Assembly: GCA_016630955.3 (NCBI GenBank)
Contig: CM049985.1
Span: forward strand, 2,232,001 to 2,296,000
DNA length: 64,000 nt
Direction: 5' to 3'
Origin: Didymella arachidicola
Taxonomy: Eukaryota > Ascomycota > Dothideomycetes > Pleosporales > Didymellaceae
Shown here: positions 30,335 through 41,290 of the stretch, piece after piece
Layout of the letters: each line of letters begins with the position of its first letter
Position numbering within the stretch: the stretch's first letter is position 1
Program-made: the position numbers and the translations under genes
The notes under the pieces: generated by a model
Database searches by the model: none
What the model saw: only the letters and a program-made list of their open reading frames with translations
Told to the model about the DNA's origin: nothing

Positions 30335-31674
30335 CTAGACATGCATCGTCTCCATGATGTCATCTTGCTGTACCTCGTTCGCGTCCTCCTTGTACTCCCA
30401 GGCTAGGAACTTCCAGTTCAACTCGCTTGGTCGCCAGAACATGCCGTGCTTGAGTCCACCCGACAAAGGCGCGTATCCTTGTGCATTATCAGACGTCATG
30501 CCACCAGTAAGAGGCATGCGCTTCGCGAAGATGCAACGTCGAAACCTTGAGTGCAGGATCGCCATTGAACACATGACACAGGGCTCGTTGGTGAGGTAAA
30601 TGTCGAGATCCACGCATAAGTAGCCGCTCTGGTTGATGTTGTCCTTGACGAAGTATTGTCTCTCGATCTCGGTGAGGGGTATGTCGCAGAAGAGCGAGCG
30701 ATCGAGTACTGCAGGGTCAGCACCTGCAGCTCGAAGCCTCTTCTTCGCGACCATGGCGATGGCGCGCTGTACAGCGTGGGCCATGACATTTCCGGTGCCT
30801 TGGTGTCGCTCGATAGCGCCAGATGGTGATCTCCAGCGGCAGTCGCCTGCGACGACAATGACCTCGGGCTCAGCTTTCGTCTGGTCTACAACAACAACGC
30901 CGAGTGATTCACCCACGCATTCCTTTGCGATGCACTTTCCAGCCGTTCGGGCTAGCGCGAGCCAGTTGCCAACCTGGTCCTCAATCTCTGCCTGGTTGCG
31001 CGCAACGAGACTCGGGTGCGGACCGTATGGATTCGTGTTCTTGTACGAGATGGGCCAGTACTGCTCGCTCCACTGGTCGGACTGCTCGGCGGAGATTGGT
31101 GCCAGTGATGGGACGGTGACGTACAGAATGCGTGGTTTTGTTTTACCATTGTCGAAGGGGGGGCACTTGAGCAGGAGGCTGTGGAGCTCGGTATGCGGAA
31201 TATGCCTGATAGGACACAGAAGGAAGTAGCGCACTAGATCCACGTTAAAGACGTCCTCGCCAGCAGTGCCATCGCCGGTGGATGTGGACGGAGGAGAAGG
31301 AGAGGAGGGCAACGATACAGGGGATGCGGATAATGATGCTAGTGCAGGATCATCCTCATCACCTCTCGGAAGCCTCGCGGGCGGGTAGAACTGCTTCTGC
31401 AGATGGGCGGGCAGGTACTTGAACTGGACTACGCGGCGAAGATGCGAGATCTCGGAAGTCTTGAAGTCGGGAATAGCTGCTTGCACGACACTGTAGGGTT
31501 AGTCAGAGATCAATTGATGTGTCTGGGGTGAGCGGCTCACTCCTTGACAACGTTGGCATGCTTCGCAGGCACTTCGACGACGTAGACGACGTGAGTCTCC
31601 AGGCTGGCGCGCACTTCATCTTTGGTCCGCAAAGGGACGAGACGCCCGGTGAGGGGAGGAGCAGTGACGCTCAT
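30335..31674 (-). CDS. TAD3: tRNA-specific adenosine deaminase subunit Tad3
   Basis: Exon 1 31674-31541 and exon 2 31490-30335 give 429 residues; the 50-nt intron (GTGAGC...TACAG) makes VVKD-VVQAAIPDF. With Tad2 it converts A34 to inosine in tRNA anticodons. The deaminase domain is C-terminal: VMAHAVQRAIAMV, where the catalytic Glu of HAE is Val as expected for the non-catalytic Tad3 subunit, and NEPCVMCSMAILHSR with the zinc-binding PCxxC. Then come RCIFAKRMPLTGG and the typical end LNWKFLAWEYK. The N-terminal half has RLVPLRTKDEV and a low-complexity Ser/Pro loop (about residues 85-115). Start chosen at MSVTAPPLTG, just after an upstream out-of-frame ATG. Confidence 0.92.
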
Positions 31675-33488
31675 TGCATTGCCTGCTGTCTATGCTTCGG
31701 ACTATGATGTTGTTGCTGGCGTGCGTGGTGAGTCGCGCGAGTGCTGGCGTGAGTGGAAGAAGACAGCTGCATGACCGAGACAAAAGTCGCAGGCCTCGGC
31801 TGGTCGGTGCTTCCCTCGACCGACACCTCTTTCCATCTTCGACGCGTCTCCACGCGTCACCCCTGCACACCTCAAGCAGGTGCACATCGCGAGGCCAGCA
31901 ACCTCGACTCTCAGTTCTTCAACACAGCTATCAATCCAGCAGAACACAGCTGCACCTGGCGCATGTGAAATTACATAGAAGTCGACACCCTCAATAACAC
32001 TACAGGCGCAGGCGTACGTATGTACACTAGAGACTCCTGACTCGATTCTTTTGCCAAACACTAGCAGGGGGCGGCTGCTCTGCCCGCTAGGTGGGTCTTT
32101 GAACAGCGAATAACAAGTGTTCTTGTGGGCTCTAAGTAGTGGTCTTTAGTCCCTTAGGAGCTAGCCTAGATCCACCTCTTATGATAATTGGCCTCTCCAG
32201 ACTCCACTTATACCCGCCCCCTGCTAGTGTTTGGCAAAAGAATTGAGTCTCTACTGTACGGTATGTGGGCGGCCAGAGTCTATTCAAACATTTGGAGGCG
32301 ACTGTGTTGCTTCAGGAAGACTTTCCCTGCTGCCTGCGGCCAGGGTACATGGCTGCCCAATCAATGCAACGATCAAAGAGGTTTTTCAAAGCAGCCTCTA
32401 GATGTGAAAGACAGCAGTATGGTCTTCTGTCTTTGGTGTACGTCTTCGTGTTACACTGTTAAAGCCAGTACGTTATAACCTTGTGCAACATGGTCGCTTC
32501 TAGGAGGAATAGAGAGCTTTGCGAAACTACAGAAAATGGTCGGCGAGCGCCCTATTCGGCTTTACATCGATTACGTCTTGAGGATAACAGACGATGTGAG
32601 CCAGGTGGGAGTACAGAAGAAGGCTGTAAAGGAACGGCAGGTTAAGAAGAGGCGGTCCTTTTTACGAGCAAACACATTCCTGCGGCTTTTCGATCGTCAC
32701 AAAAAGCGCGTCCAGTCCCTAAAGGGCAGCGAAGAGGTACCACCCACCCACGTCACGATGGTTGCAGCAACATTCTTGCGCAGCCTGAAGACCACTTAGA
32801 AGGCCGCACAGGCGCTGACGTCCAGAACAATAAAGCGAATTGGCGTTTTATTGTGCTGGAGCACCGCACTACAATACGGGCCGCTCCGTGTGTCCAGCTC
32901 ATGATCTCAGTATTGCGATTACTCGTGTGGGTATGACTTGGTAGGAAACTCACTTGGCGTAGGGCCACAGGACTTGGAACCGTTCATCGACGAAACGTAT
33001 TTCAGAACCATTTTAAAGCGCTTCGGTGTCTCAGCTGGCTTTGAACTCAAGCTGCCTACGTGGATCGTGCACTTCGCTCTGCCGTGCCTGGGCAACAACT
33101 CATCTTGCAGGTTTTCAAGTATCGATGGAGCAGGCGGCTGAGCTTCAAACAAAGACCAAGATGTTTCTCATGTCCACCACTATGAAGATCTTGGCCAGCC
33201 CCTCGATTACTGTGCAACAGATTGGAGGACACAACACCGTACAAATGCAGTACAACCACTGTCAAAGGCGGGGTGAATTGGCGAATGTGCATTCTGGGCG
33301 ACTACAGCATGAAGCCGCTACGTAATGGAGCCAAAGATGTAGTTGGAGCGAAGCCTCTTTGCCTACGAGAGTGCTATAAAGGCTGTCTTTCCTGACGCAG
33401 GTTTCATCACAGCTTCGCACCAGACCTTCGCAGCGTATCAATCTTGCACGCCTGGCCATCTCCACTCTTTACCATCACGATCTCCATC
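31675..33488. other. Gene-free stretch, 1.8 kb, containing a MITE
   Basis: Holds the TAD3 promoter side, the 232-bp inverted-repeat element listed separately, and about 1.2 kb after it. Plus frame 32536-32799 (87 codons, MVGERPIRLYIDYVL...) and minus frame 33152-32919 (77 codons, with LPRHGRAKCTIHVGS) have a somewhat protein-like look but no recognised family or gene structure. They may be remnants. I do not call them genes. Confidence 0.4.
32025..32256. mobile_element. MITE with ~43-50 bp terminal inverted repeats and TA duplication
   Basis: The ends are inverted copies of one sequence. Left begins CACTAGAGACTC and right (reverse complement) begins CAGTAGAGACTC. Both then contain an identical 30-base block (32045-32074 and 32214-32243) that begins ATTCTTTTGCC and ends GGGGGCGG. 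The left copy carries a 7-base extra (CTGACTC). TA dinucleotides flank both ends (32023-32024 and 32257-32258), the target duplication of Tc1/mariner/pogo elements. The 139-bp centre has no coding capacity. Its repeats differ from those of the pogo element at 60.7-62.8 kb, so it is not an internal deletion of that element. It lies about 350 bp upstream of the TAD3 start. Confidence 0.8.
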
Positions 33489-34116
33489 ATGTCCGACTAT
33501 ACCGGCGAAGGTGTCTACGAAATTCTTCCTCAGCATGCTCAGGATACGAGCTTGAACGTTTGGGAAGGCGCTGTCACAGCTGGTACTCAGATCAAGCTTT
33601 AGTGCGTTAGCCAGTCAACATGCCCATCTGAGACTGACCGAATTGCGTGCAGCCCACGTACTCCGGGAGCGAAGAACACTCAATTTCTGATTGTGGCTGC
33701 TGGAGGAACTCAAGGCGAACCAGAGAGAGGTGACCGCGAGTACCTCATCATCGCTGTGAACTCTGGACTCTACGTTGCGGCGAATAGTACGTCCCGTCGG
33801 GTTTAGTGAGCCGATTTCCCAAGTCCTCGACTGATAACATACCATGCAGACGCCCTCCAGGTCACTACCGAGCTTCGCTCACCTCTCGATTCAAGCATCC
33901 GCTGGAAATTGCGTCATGCGGGTAACGGTGCTTTCTAGTAAGTCGATGCAGATGCCAACCAAAACCATGCGGCCTTAACAAACTCCAAGCATCGAGAATG
34001 TCGGCACTGGCAAGCAGCTCAACGTTCGCGGTTCCGGCAAGACTGCTGGCACCGAGCTTATCACGTATGCGCCTGCTGAAACTGAGAACGCTCAGTTCAT
34101 CCTTAAGCATCCGTGA
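33489..34116 (+). CDS. Ricin-B-type beta-trefoil lectin-like protein
   Basis: Four exons, 33489-33601, 33653-33786, 33850-33937 and 33990-34116, give 153 residues. Introns are 51, 63 and 52 nt (donors GTGCGT, GTACGT, GTAAGT) in phases 2, 1 and 2. The protein begins MSDYTGEGVYEILPQHAQD and ends AETENAQFILKHP. Three trefoil-like units can be traced: YEILPQHAQDTSLNVWEG, LIIAVNSGLYVAANN, and FYIENVGTGKQLNVRGSGK, each followed by a W/F-I-L/K-type strand (SSIRWKLRH, AQFILKH). No signal peptide is seen, so it would be cytosolic or leave by an unconventional route, like other fungal beta-trefoil lectins. Carbohydrate binding is inferred from the fold, with no ligand known. QxW motifs are weak, so affinity is uncertain. 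Confidence 0.75.
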
Positions 34117-34374
34117 GAATACAATAGCAACCTAACCTGACGCTGGTATGATGAGGCAGGGCGGATCGATAGCCTTCCTTTTGCACCGAAACACACGCTC
34201 CGTTCAGTACTCGACGTTCATTACACAACAGGCAACAAAGCAGCAGATGAGATATCAGATCAATGCAACTGTATGTCTCAGTCCTGACATCAACACTAAA
34301 CATGCGAACTGTGCATGTGTATCGCAACACCAAAGACAAAAGGAGACTCGTGACACATCAACCGACCCTTCTCA

Positions 34375-36532
34375 CTACGACACCGTACCCCACTCAATTT
34401 CCCAAACATGCGCCGCATCCAAAAACACGGGGATGTTCCTCGTGCCCACCGGCCAAACAATCTCAAGCTCAATATCCATCTCCGTGCTATTCGTGAATAC
34501 CTTGTCCGTGCTATAAAAGCTCCTCGTATCCATTCCATACCGCTGATACAGCTGCCCATCCTTGCCCACGAACTCGCACTCTCCAGGTCCACCAATGAAA
34601 GGCAAGCTGACCTCTCCACAAAGACCGATGCGTCGCTGGATATCGCCGGTGACAGAGCTCTTATAACTTAGTGTGAGCCAGGGAGGAGAGTCGTTGAGGA
34701 GGGTGAAGTCGCCAGGATGGCCGATATGGAGTTGTACTGTGTACCATTCGTGCGAGGAGTTCAGTTTAGTCATGTGTGTTACCACATTGATGGACCGCCG
34801 TGTGGAAGTGTCAGGCATACGTGGTGTGATGGCGCTTGAAAGATTAGCATAGCTCAGTGGATTGGGTTATGTTGGTAACTACTTACGCTGCGAGACTGCC
34901 CTCGAACGATTGGTTGGTCAGTGTGATGTCAAAGTTTCCGGCTTGTGGGAAGAACTCCCAGCCGTCGAGGCCATTTTCAAAGCCGCTGTTTGAGAACGTT
35001 TTGTTCGTGATCTCGGTTTTCGGCCGATCTGAACAGGCTTTGGGAGTTTTGCATGTTAGTTCTAAGGGGGTCTTGGTCGGCGCTGCGACTGTCGACACCG
35101 TCGCAGTTAGAACGGCGGACGTCTCTGCCATCGCAGGCAACAAAGACTCATTTGCAGATGTCGATAGCGAATAGTTCGAAGCAGCTGTCCTTTCCACGGC
35201 AGGGCTAGCGTCAGGCGCAAGTCTGATGGTAACGCCATCTAGGTAAAGTGGTACGTCGAAGTTCCCGTTGTACCATGATAGATACACAGTGAGTGTCTCA
35301 TCTGTGCTCTCAGCTTGGAATGGCAGACTCAGTGTCTCGTAGATAGAGTCGTTGCGCCCAACGAGTGGACAAGGGGCGTAAGCAAAGCCGCAGATGGCAC
35401 CAAAGTCGAGGGTATTGTCTGACAGGCGAATCGTATACTTGGGGTCTGAGTTAGCATTCTGTCCGGGTACGGAACTTTGGTGGCCAATAGATATATCGAT
35501 CGTGTAGTTCTGCTCGGGTTCCAGATTGGTGAGAAGGGTTGACGTTTGGAAATGGTAAGACAACGACTTGCTGTCTGACTTCGGCACCGTAGTGCTGGTG
35601 TATCATTAGCATAAGCAACTTAGACTATATGAGACACTAACAGAGCAGTACAGCCTTCGAGAGCTTCGTTGGTCACTCCGATCTCAAAAGTGGAAGATGA
35701 CGAGTTGTAGGCCACAGCCGTCCAGTTGACGAGATCATTCTCGAATCCGCCATTGACGATGTAGGGATCTTTGCTAGTCGTTAGGTTACAAGTAGCTGGA
35801 GATGGGGATGTATTGATGTTGTTTGTTGGGACGATGATTTCGAGTGCATAGCTGTAGCGTTCAGCTTCAGATTAGAAGTTATCGAGATCGTGCTGCTCAC
35901 AGATCGAGTGTCCCGTATCCTCCACAATACTCTGATGAGTTACCAGCACATCTCATATCACACCCTTCGTCGGTAATCGTGGCGTTGTTGTCAAGAGTGT
36001 TGCCACACCAACATTCTCGGCCCCATTCAAGTCCAGCGGTGGTATAGTCGGCACCCTTGCAGCTCGAAGTACACTGAGCCACTGTCATATCATCGCGGCT
36101 TGCTTGAAGAAAGGACAGAGCACGAGCATACACATTGTCTGTCAAGCAGCCGATGCGCGAAGTGCCATTTGGGCCTGGATTGGTTTGCGTACGGTCTGCC
36201 AAGTTGTTGTAAAATACGCTTAGTCGGTTGTTAGAACCGCACGCTTCGCTGGCATTTCCCGGGCATGGAAAGCTGCATTCAGTATCGTTGTTTTTGACAG
36301 ATCCCAAACCGACAGTAAGTCCGCAGTAGCACTCCTGGCCATACTCGACGCCAGCGTACGGATATCCGTTATCGCCGCAAAAGGCAACACAGCTGGCTTG
36401 GCTCATGTTCCTAGAATCCACATACGACGAACCTGCCAGTTTCCTCTTACCATAGTCGGTGTAGCAGCCGTAGTAAGTCCAGTTTGCTGGCAAATTCGCA
36501 TCCACAGCAAGCGCAGACGGGTTGTTGCCCAT
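34375..36532 (-). CDS. Double WSC-domain protein with two carbohydrate-binding-like domains
   Basis: Exons 36532-35901, 35851-35642, 35594-34887 and 34834-34375 give 669 residues; three introns of 47-52 nt. Two Cys-rich WSC domains come first: NWTYYGCYTD...QECYCGLTVG...CPGNASEACG (about 17-110) and SRIGCLTDN...RECWCGNTL...CAGNSSEYCGG (about 125-210). Then follow two jelly-roll-like modules, each opening with a NGGFE/NSGFE-x-W signature (IVNGGFENDLVNW and SNSGFENGLDGW), as in CenC/CBM4_9-type modules. They are separated by a Ser/Thr-rich linker. Many N-x-S/T sites suggest secretion. WSC domains bind wall polysaccharide. No signal peptide is seen at the first ATG used, so an upstream coding exon may be missing here. 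No TM segment follows, unlike yeast Wsc sensors. Confidence 0.78.
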
Positions 36533-37914
36533 CTCGAGCGGAGCGATTTGTGAATCGTTGCGAGTAAGGCCTCAATATCGGAGTTGCTGTGCTCGTCATG
36601 GCAGATTGAATCGCTCTTATCTTTTTCCTTCGCGGATGCCACGTGAGAAGCGATTCGCCTTCCCTTGGAGAACTCGCATTCTTGCGCGACCGTGGTGACC
36701 CTTGCCTCAAAACAAGGCCAGTGGGAACCTCAACCAATTACCATCATATGGAAGGCATGAGAAATGCACTCCATGCATCTTAGACCGCACAGTAATTTGA
36801 GACCGTCCGAGTGCTTCGATATCAAGTTTTGATCATACTCGGAGTTGAAAGTCAATAACGTTCGAGTTGCGTGCTACACGGCATGAGCTTTCAGCAATGC
36901 ATCGCAAGACATAGTCGCAGACTGGCGTCAATAATGCGTTTCCGAGAAGCTATGATAGTGGCAACGCAAGTGCCCCTTTTGCGGTAGATAAAAGAGGCTG
37001 CTGGATCGAAGAAAAAGCCTGCATCGCGGCGTCGCCGCCGCTCGGATATGCAATGCTGCATTGGTGTCTTGATGAATGTGCTGTGGCTTCAACATTCTTC
37101 TGTTAAGTTCAGGGTCTCGCCTACCTGTATTGAAGTCCCACTTTGCTGTGTTGATGCGTCGACAATTTCGCGCGCTCCGTACACGTGTGGCTTGCGAGCG
37201 CTGGCATGATTGCGACTTAGAATGTGGGCAAGGCTGCGCGTTAAGCCCGACGAAGTCCTCACTTGCCTGTATCGAGCGTCAGCGTCCGCAAGTTTGATTG
37301 GTCTGATAGGAAATTTGTCCGCTTTAGTCCACTTTAGTCCATTTTAGGCTGGGCGTCGAATCAACAGCTGAACGCTGGCCAAATCTTATCACAATCTCGC
37401 ATATGCCGAACTACGTCCATCGTTTCCGTCATGATGGAGGTAAGTAGCCTGCTGGGGCCGGTGCAGGCGCCTTGAAACGCGTGTTTCTCGCAATCGAGGC
37501 GGTGGGGCGGGCGCAAAGCATAAGGCTATGGCGTTTAAGTGCGCTACCGGAAGGGGTCGAGATGCTCTCTGTACGGGCAAACGAGAAGCGAAGTGGACCA
37601 TGGTAGGGCAGTACAGCTGCCAGCGAACGGTTGTGCAGGGAACGGTTTGGAATGGCGGTGCTGAGAGCCCCTGGTCATCCATCCATTATGGCGTTCGTGG
37701 TCCCAGAGGGGCCGGTGCGACTGTACAAGTGAGTTGACTCGGTCAGTCGAAATACACGTCCATGTGATAGATGTCTGAACACATATAGCAGCGCTAAAAC
37801 CACTTCAAACAGAAATCACATCTTGAGTCACCAAACTATCAGCACGTATAACAGGTCAAGGCAGTCTCGTCCCACGTTCCTGCCCTTCAGACAGTCTCAT
37901 CCACCTCTTTAGAC
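36533..37914. other. Gene-free stretch, 1.4 kb
   Basis: Divergent spacer between the WSC gene and the AIG1-family gene. I looked for a signal-peptide exon for the WSC gene and did not find a convincing one. Two tandem copies of CTTTAGTCCA (37322-37341) plus a partial third are the only structure noticed. Confidence 0.4.
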
Positions 37915-38838
37915 ATGAAATTACTCACCTACGAGGCTTGGGGCGTCCCTACGGCCGGATTCTTGGATCTTTCGAAGACATTCTTCACCTCTCACTTCGT
38001 CTCGCCTTTCGTCCTCGCGTGTATCCGCGCCATCCTTTGCGTGTACAGCTTCACAACCATCATCGTCTCTTACGCATGGCTTGCAAATAATACAGCAACT
38101 GTCGGCTTGAAGGATGTCAACATTGGATCCTATAAAATTCAACAAAGTGAGGCCGCTATTGGGCAGTCTTTCAGCTTCTTCACCTATCTCACCTTCTGGT
38201 CTCTCGGTTTTTACTTCCTGGTGTCAGCAGTACACACCTTCGCGTACGCCTTCAAGGAGCGCACCTGGCTCCATAATTGGCCCAAGCCCCTCCAGCTCAT
38301 GCACTCGTTGTACTACTCATGCATCACATGCATGCCCTTCCTGGTCACCATCGTATTCTGGGGAACGATGAACAGCGGCTGGCCGGCCGGTCGCTTCGAA
38401 CAGTGGATGAACCTTTCCGTCCACGGTCTGAACTCGGTGTTCGCTATTGTTGAGATCGTGCTGCCTGCCACACAGGTACCTCCAGTATCGCATCTCAGCG
38501 TCGTTCTGCTCATCTTGTCGATCTACCTTGGTCTTGCATACCTCACTAGGTATACGCAAGGGTTCTATGTGTACGAGTGGCTGAATCCCGCTCACGGAAA
38601 TGTCAGTGTTGTTCTACACGTCTTGGGCTATGCTGCCGGAATGATGGTTATTTTCTTTTTGGTATCCGGAACGATCAGAGTACGGAACATGCTTGCTCAA
38701 CGCGTGAGCGAGGGCAAGGACATGGGAAGCATGCAAGAGAAGGGTATAAAGCTGGATGATGCATCTGATGCCTGGTCGAGCACCATCAGTATGACGAGAC
38801 CTGAGTCGGCGCGGACGAAGGATGAGTTCATTGTCTGA
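37915..38838 (+). CDS. FAR-17a/AIG1-like integral membrane protein
   Basis: An intronless 307-residue protein. About six membrane segments can be read: ACIRAILCVYSFTTIIVSYAWL, FFTYLTFWSLGFYFLVSAVHTFAYAF, HSLYYSCITCMPFLVTIVFWGTM, LNSVFAIVEIVLP, LSVVLLILSIYLGLAYLT and SVVLHVLGYAAGMMVIFFLVSG. The FAR-17a/AIG1 (ADTRP) family in animals includes threonine hydrolases of fatty-acid esters of hydroxy fatty acids. The conserved Thr would lie in the MPFLVT segment and the conserved His in VHGLNSVFA (assignment by position, not proven). The C-terminal 45 residues are polar and cytosolic. Fungal members often carry this 300-aa form. Substrate unknown. Confidence 0.75.
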   Translation: MKLLTYEAWGVPTAGFLDLSKTFFTSHFVSPFVLACIRAILCVYSFTTIIVSYAWLANNTATVGLKDVNIGSYKIQQSEAAIGQSFSFFTYLTFWSLGFYFLVSAVHTFAYAFKERTWLHNWPKPLQLMHSLYYSCITCMPFLVTIVFWGTMNSGWPAGRFEQWMNLSVHGLNSVFAIVEIVLPATQVPPVSHLSVVLLILSIYLGLAYLTRYTQGFYVYEWLNPAHGNVSVVLHVLGYAAGMMVIFFLVSGTIRVRNMLAQRVSEGKDMGSMQEKGIKLDDASDAWSSTISMTRPESARTKDEFIV

Positions 38839-41290
38839 GCGAGACACCCCAATAGAACTTCATAGTGTAGCCATGAAAGCGTCCTGACACATCAACTCTA
38901 GCTCAATATGCTGCCAATGTCTTTGTTTACCGGAGCTAACCTCGTTTTCATGTGCATACTTGGACAGGCGCCAATGCCTCGTAATGTATCAAACCCTGTA
39001 GCACTCATGGGCCATATGCTCTGGCCATGTATTCTCACCGCCTCTGACTTGGTTGAGTTGTCTCCAGCAAAGTATTTGCAGGAGATTGTAATATCACCAA
39101 GCCAACCACGTTCCATGTGACCCTCCAGCCATTCTCTCCGCGGAGCTCGAGGGATGCGGAGTGCGTGTCTTGAGTAGATTGCGAGCAGCCGTCACTTGTC
39201 AATATTTGAACTGTTCTTCGGCAACCCCTCCTGATTTGACCTACGGTGAAAATCTTCCTTGCATGAATCAAGTAATGGGGGAGCCGTTTCGGCCGTGACT
39301 AGGCCGTTCCGTGGACGAGGAGTTTAGACTCGAGAACGTCGGTGCAGATGCCACGTGATGCCTCGGCCAGCGCTGTTCGAGACGTTAGGGGGCAGACCTG
39401 AGTGGAAATGAATTAGGCCCCCAACAACAGCTACACGCTCTCTGACATCCGATCACTTTGGAGACCTCGTTTGGAGCAGATCTTGTTCTTGCCTATTGGA
39501 TGTCGTTCTGTTCCCGGCTCAGGCTGCCGGAAGACCGCAAGACAGTTGTCGTAAGGCGTTCTCGTTTGAATACTGCTTGCGGGGCTGCACGGCAACGGCT
39601 ATTAAATGATCAGTCGGTGTCTCAAAGTCTCACGAGGTAGAACATGGTGTCGAGGCCTTTCTACGAGAACCTGAATTAGGATTGTATCATGAACGAGTCT
39701 CGACGAAGCCTGCATCGGTTTAAAGTATTGGCTTCGATCGAAATTAATGCCGCGCGCCTCTTAAGTGATGCTCCTGGTGCGCCGTCAATTTGACGCCCGA
39801 CTGCGGCGCAGTTGCCAACAGAGCGTCAGTTGGCTTAACGGGGAGTGAGAGATAGAGCAGACCCACTTGACGGTGGCAGGAGCAACATGATTAGCGTCTC
39901 TCAGCATGCTATCGTGACGAGTGGTCCAGCATTTGGGGTAGCTCTCCATGATTCAGGAGAAACGCCACATACATGACGTGCAGCGAGCTACCTCTGCTGC
40001 TATGTCTGTCGGAGCGGGGGAATGGATCCAAAGAAGGCAGGTAACATCAACAGCATACTTCTGACAGGTAGCATGTGGAGCGCGATGAACATCTTGAAGG
40101 CCGGCCTCTTTCCTGCTGTGATGCTGTTATGCCAGCTGCCTCAGTGACGTGAAGGAGAAACCGCAGGGGTTGGCCTGGGTTGCTTCGTCGTGCGCGCTAG
40201 CGCGAAGAGCTCCCAAAAATAGGAGGGGCAGTGCACTCTCTTAGCGGATCATTGTTCTGCACATCACTGCCACTTGTCCAGCTTAACGTTTGTACAATTT
40301 CGTTCCTGGTCGCATTGTCATACAAACGACTAGTCGGCTGCTTCAAGCCAAATGCTGCTGAGGAGAAACGGGCTTGTTGCCCGGTGCTCGCGCGAGCAAG
40401 CCCTGTAGTGCTGAAACTTCGACTTGGCTCCGCTGCCTCCGCATCAGGCCTACCATGGGCAGGGTCTCCTCTGAGATCGCAGCATATAGTCTGTATCCGT
40501 TTATCTTCTACCTAATACCTCAAGCCTTTGTAGAGAGGTAATTCAAGATTGTGGCGGTCGGCATGCGCCTCGGATCCTTGTGTTCACCACTCAAAGCTAG
40601 GACAAAGAGATCCTTCAAAGGAACACTCGCTGTCTACCGGTATTGACCTCCGTGCGGGCACGAGTGTATTCAGGCCAGCATCTTGTTCGCCTCCGCCCCG
40701 TTGGAAACTAAGTATTCTAATGTGGGACTGCCAAGCACCTTTGATCCTACTGCAAGGAGTCTCCTCTTCCGCCTTATACATACACTACATTCTGTCTAGT
40801 CGCGCGCCCTGTCCCTGCACGCGCCTGTCACTGCCGCTCCAGGCCAGGCCGTTCGATCAATCCCGCCCATAAACACTCCTCCCGTCCTGCTTGTGCTGAT
40901 CATATGTGCGGAAGCCCGGCAGCCCTGGTTTCGCTGATCCGAGATTAATTTTACGCTCAAGGTCGATGTCTGGCATTGAAATTCGCTGAAGTGTTCTCTG
41001 TGCATTAGCGCAAGCCATACAGCTGCAGCTCCACCTCCACACGACCACACCACCGCTGCTAGACTTGCCTGGCTTGTCTACCCCTGCGTCCGAGGGCACA
41101 GCTACATCATCGACAGTGTTCCTGCAATACGACCTTGGCATACTTGAGTATTCTTGCAGACTGACATCTGCTCACCGTCTCAACCACGCTTGCCATAGCT
41201 ACACTTCACAACCCGTTATTAGCGAGGTCGACTGCGTTGAGTTGCCGTCTCGACACGGCCAGCTGTATCTTGGAAGAGCACGACAGCACG
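38839..41290. other. Gene-free stretch, 2.45 kb
   Basis: The longest gene-free stretch here. All open frames are short and unlike known families. A perfect palindrome, CGCGCTAGCGCG, lies near 40194-40205. The last ~500 bases before 41291 are pyrimidine-rich, in keeping with the leader of the gene at 41291. No repeat family or RNA gene is recognised. Confidence 0.4.

Noticed and set aside
32536..32799. 87-codon plus frame downstream of the MITE
   Set aside because: Somewhat protein-like and basic, but no family match, no splice structure and no neighbour context; left as unsupported.
40194..40205. CGCGCTAGCGCG palindrome as a regulatory site or replication feature
   Set aside because: A single 12-bp palindrome in GC-rich sequence is expected by chance; no repeats nearby.
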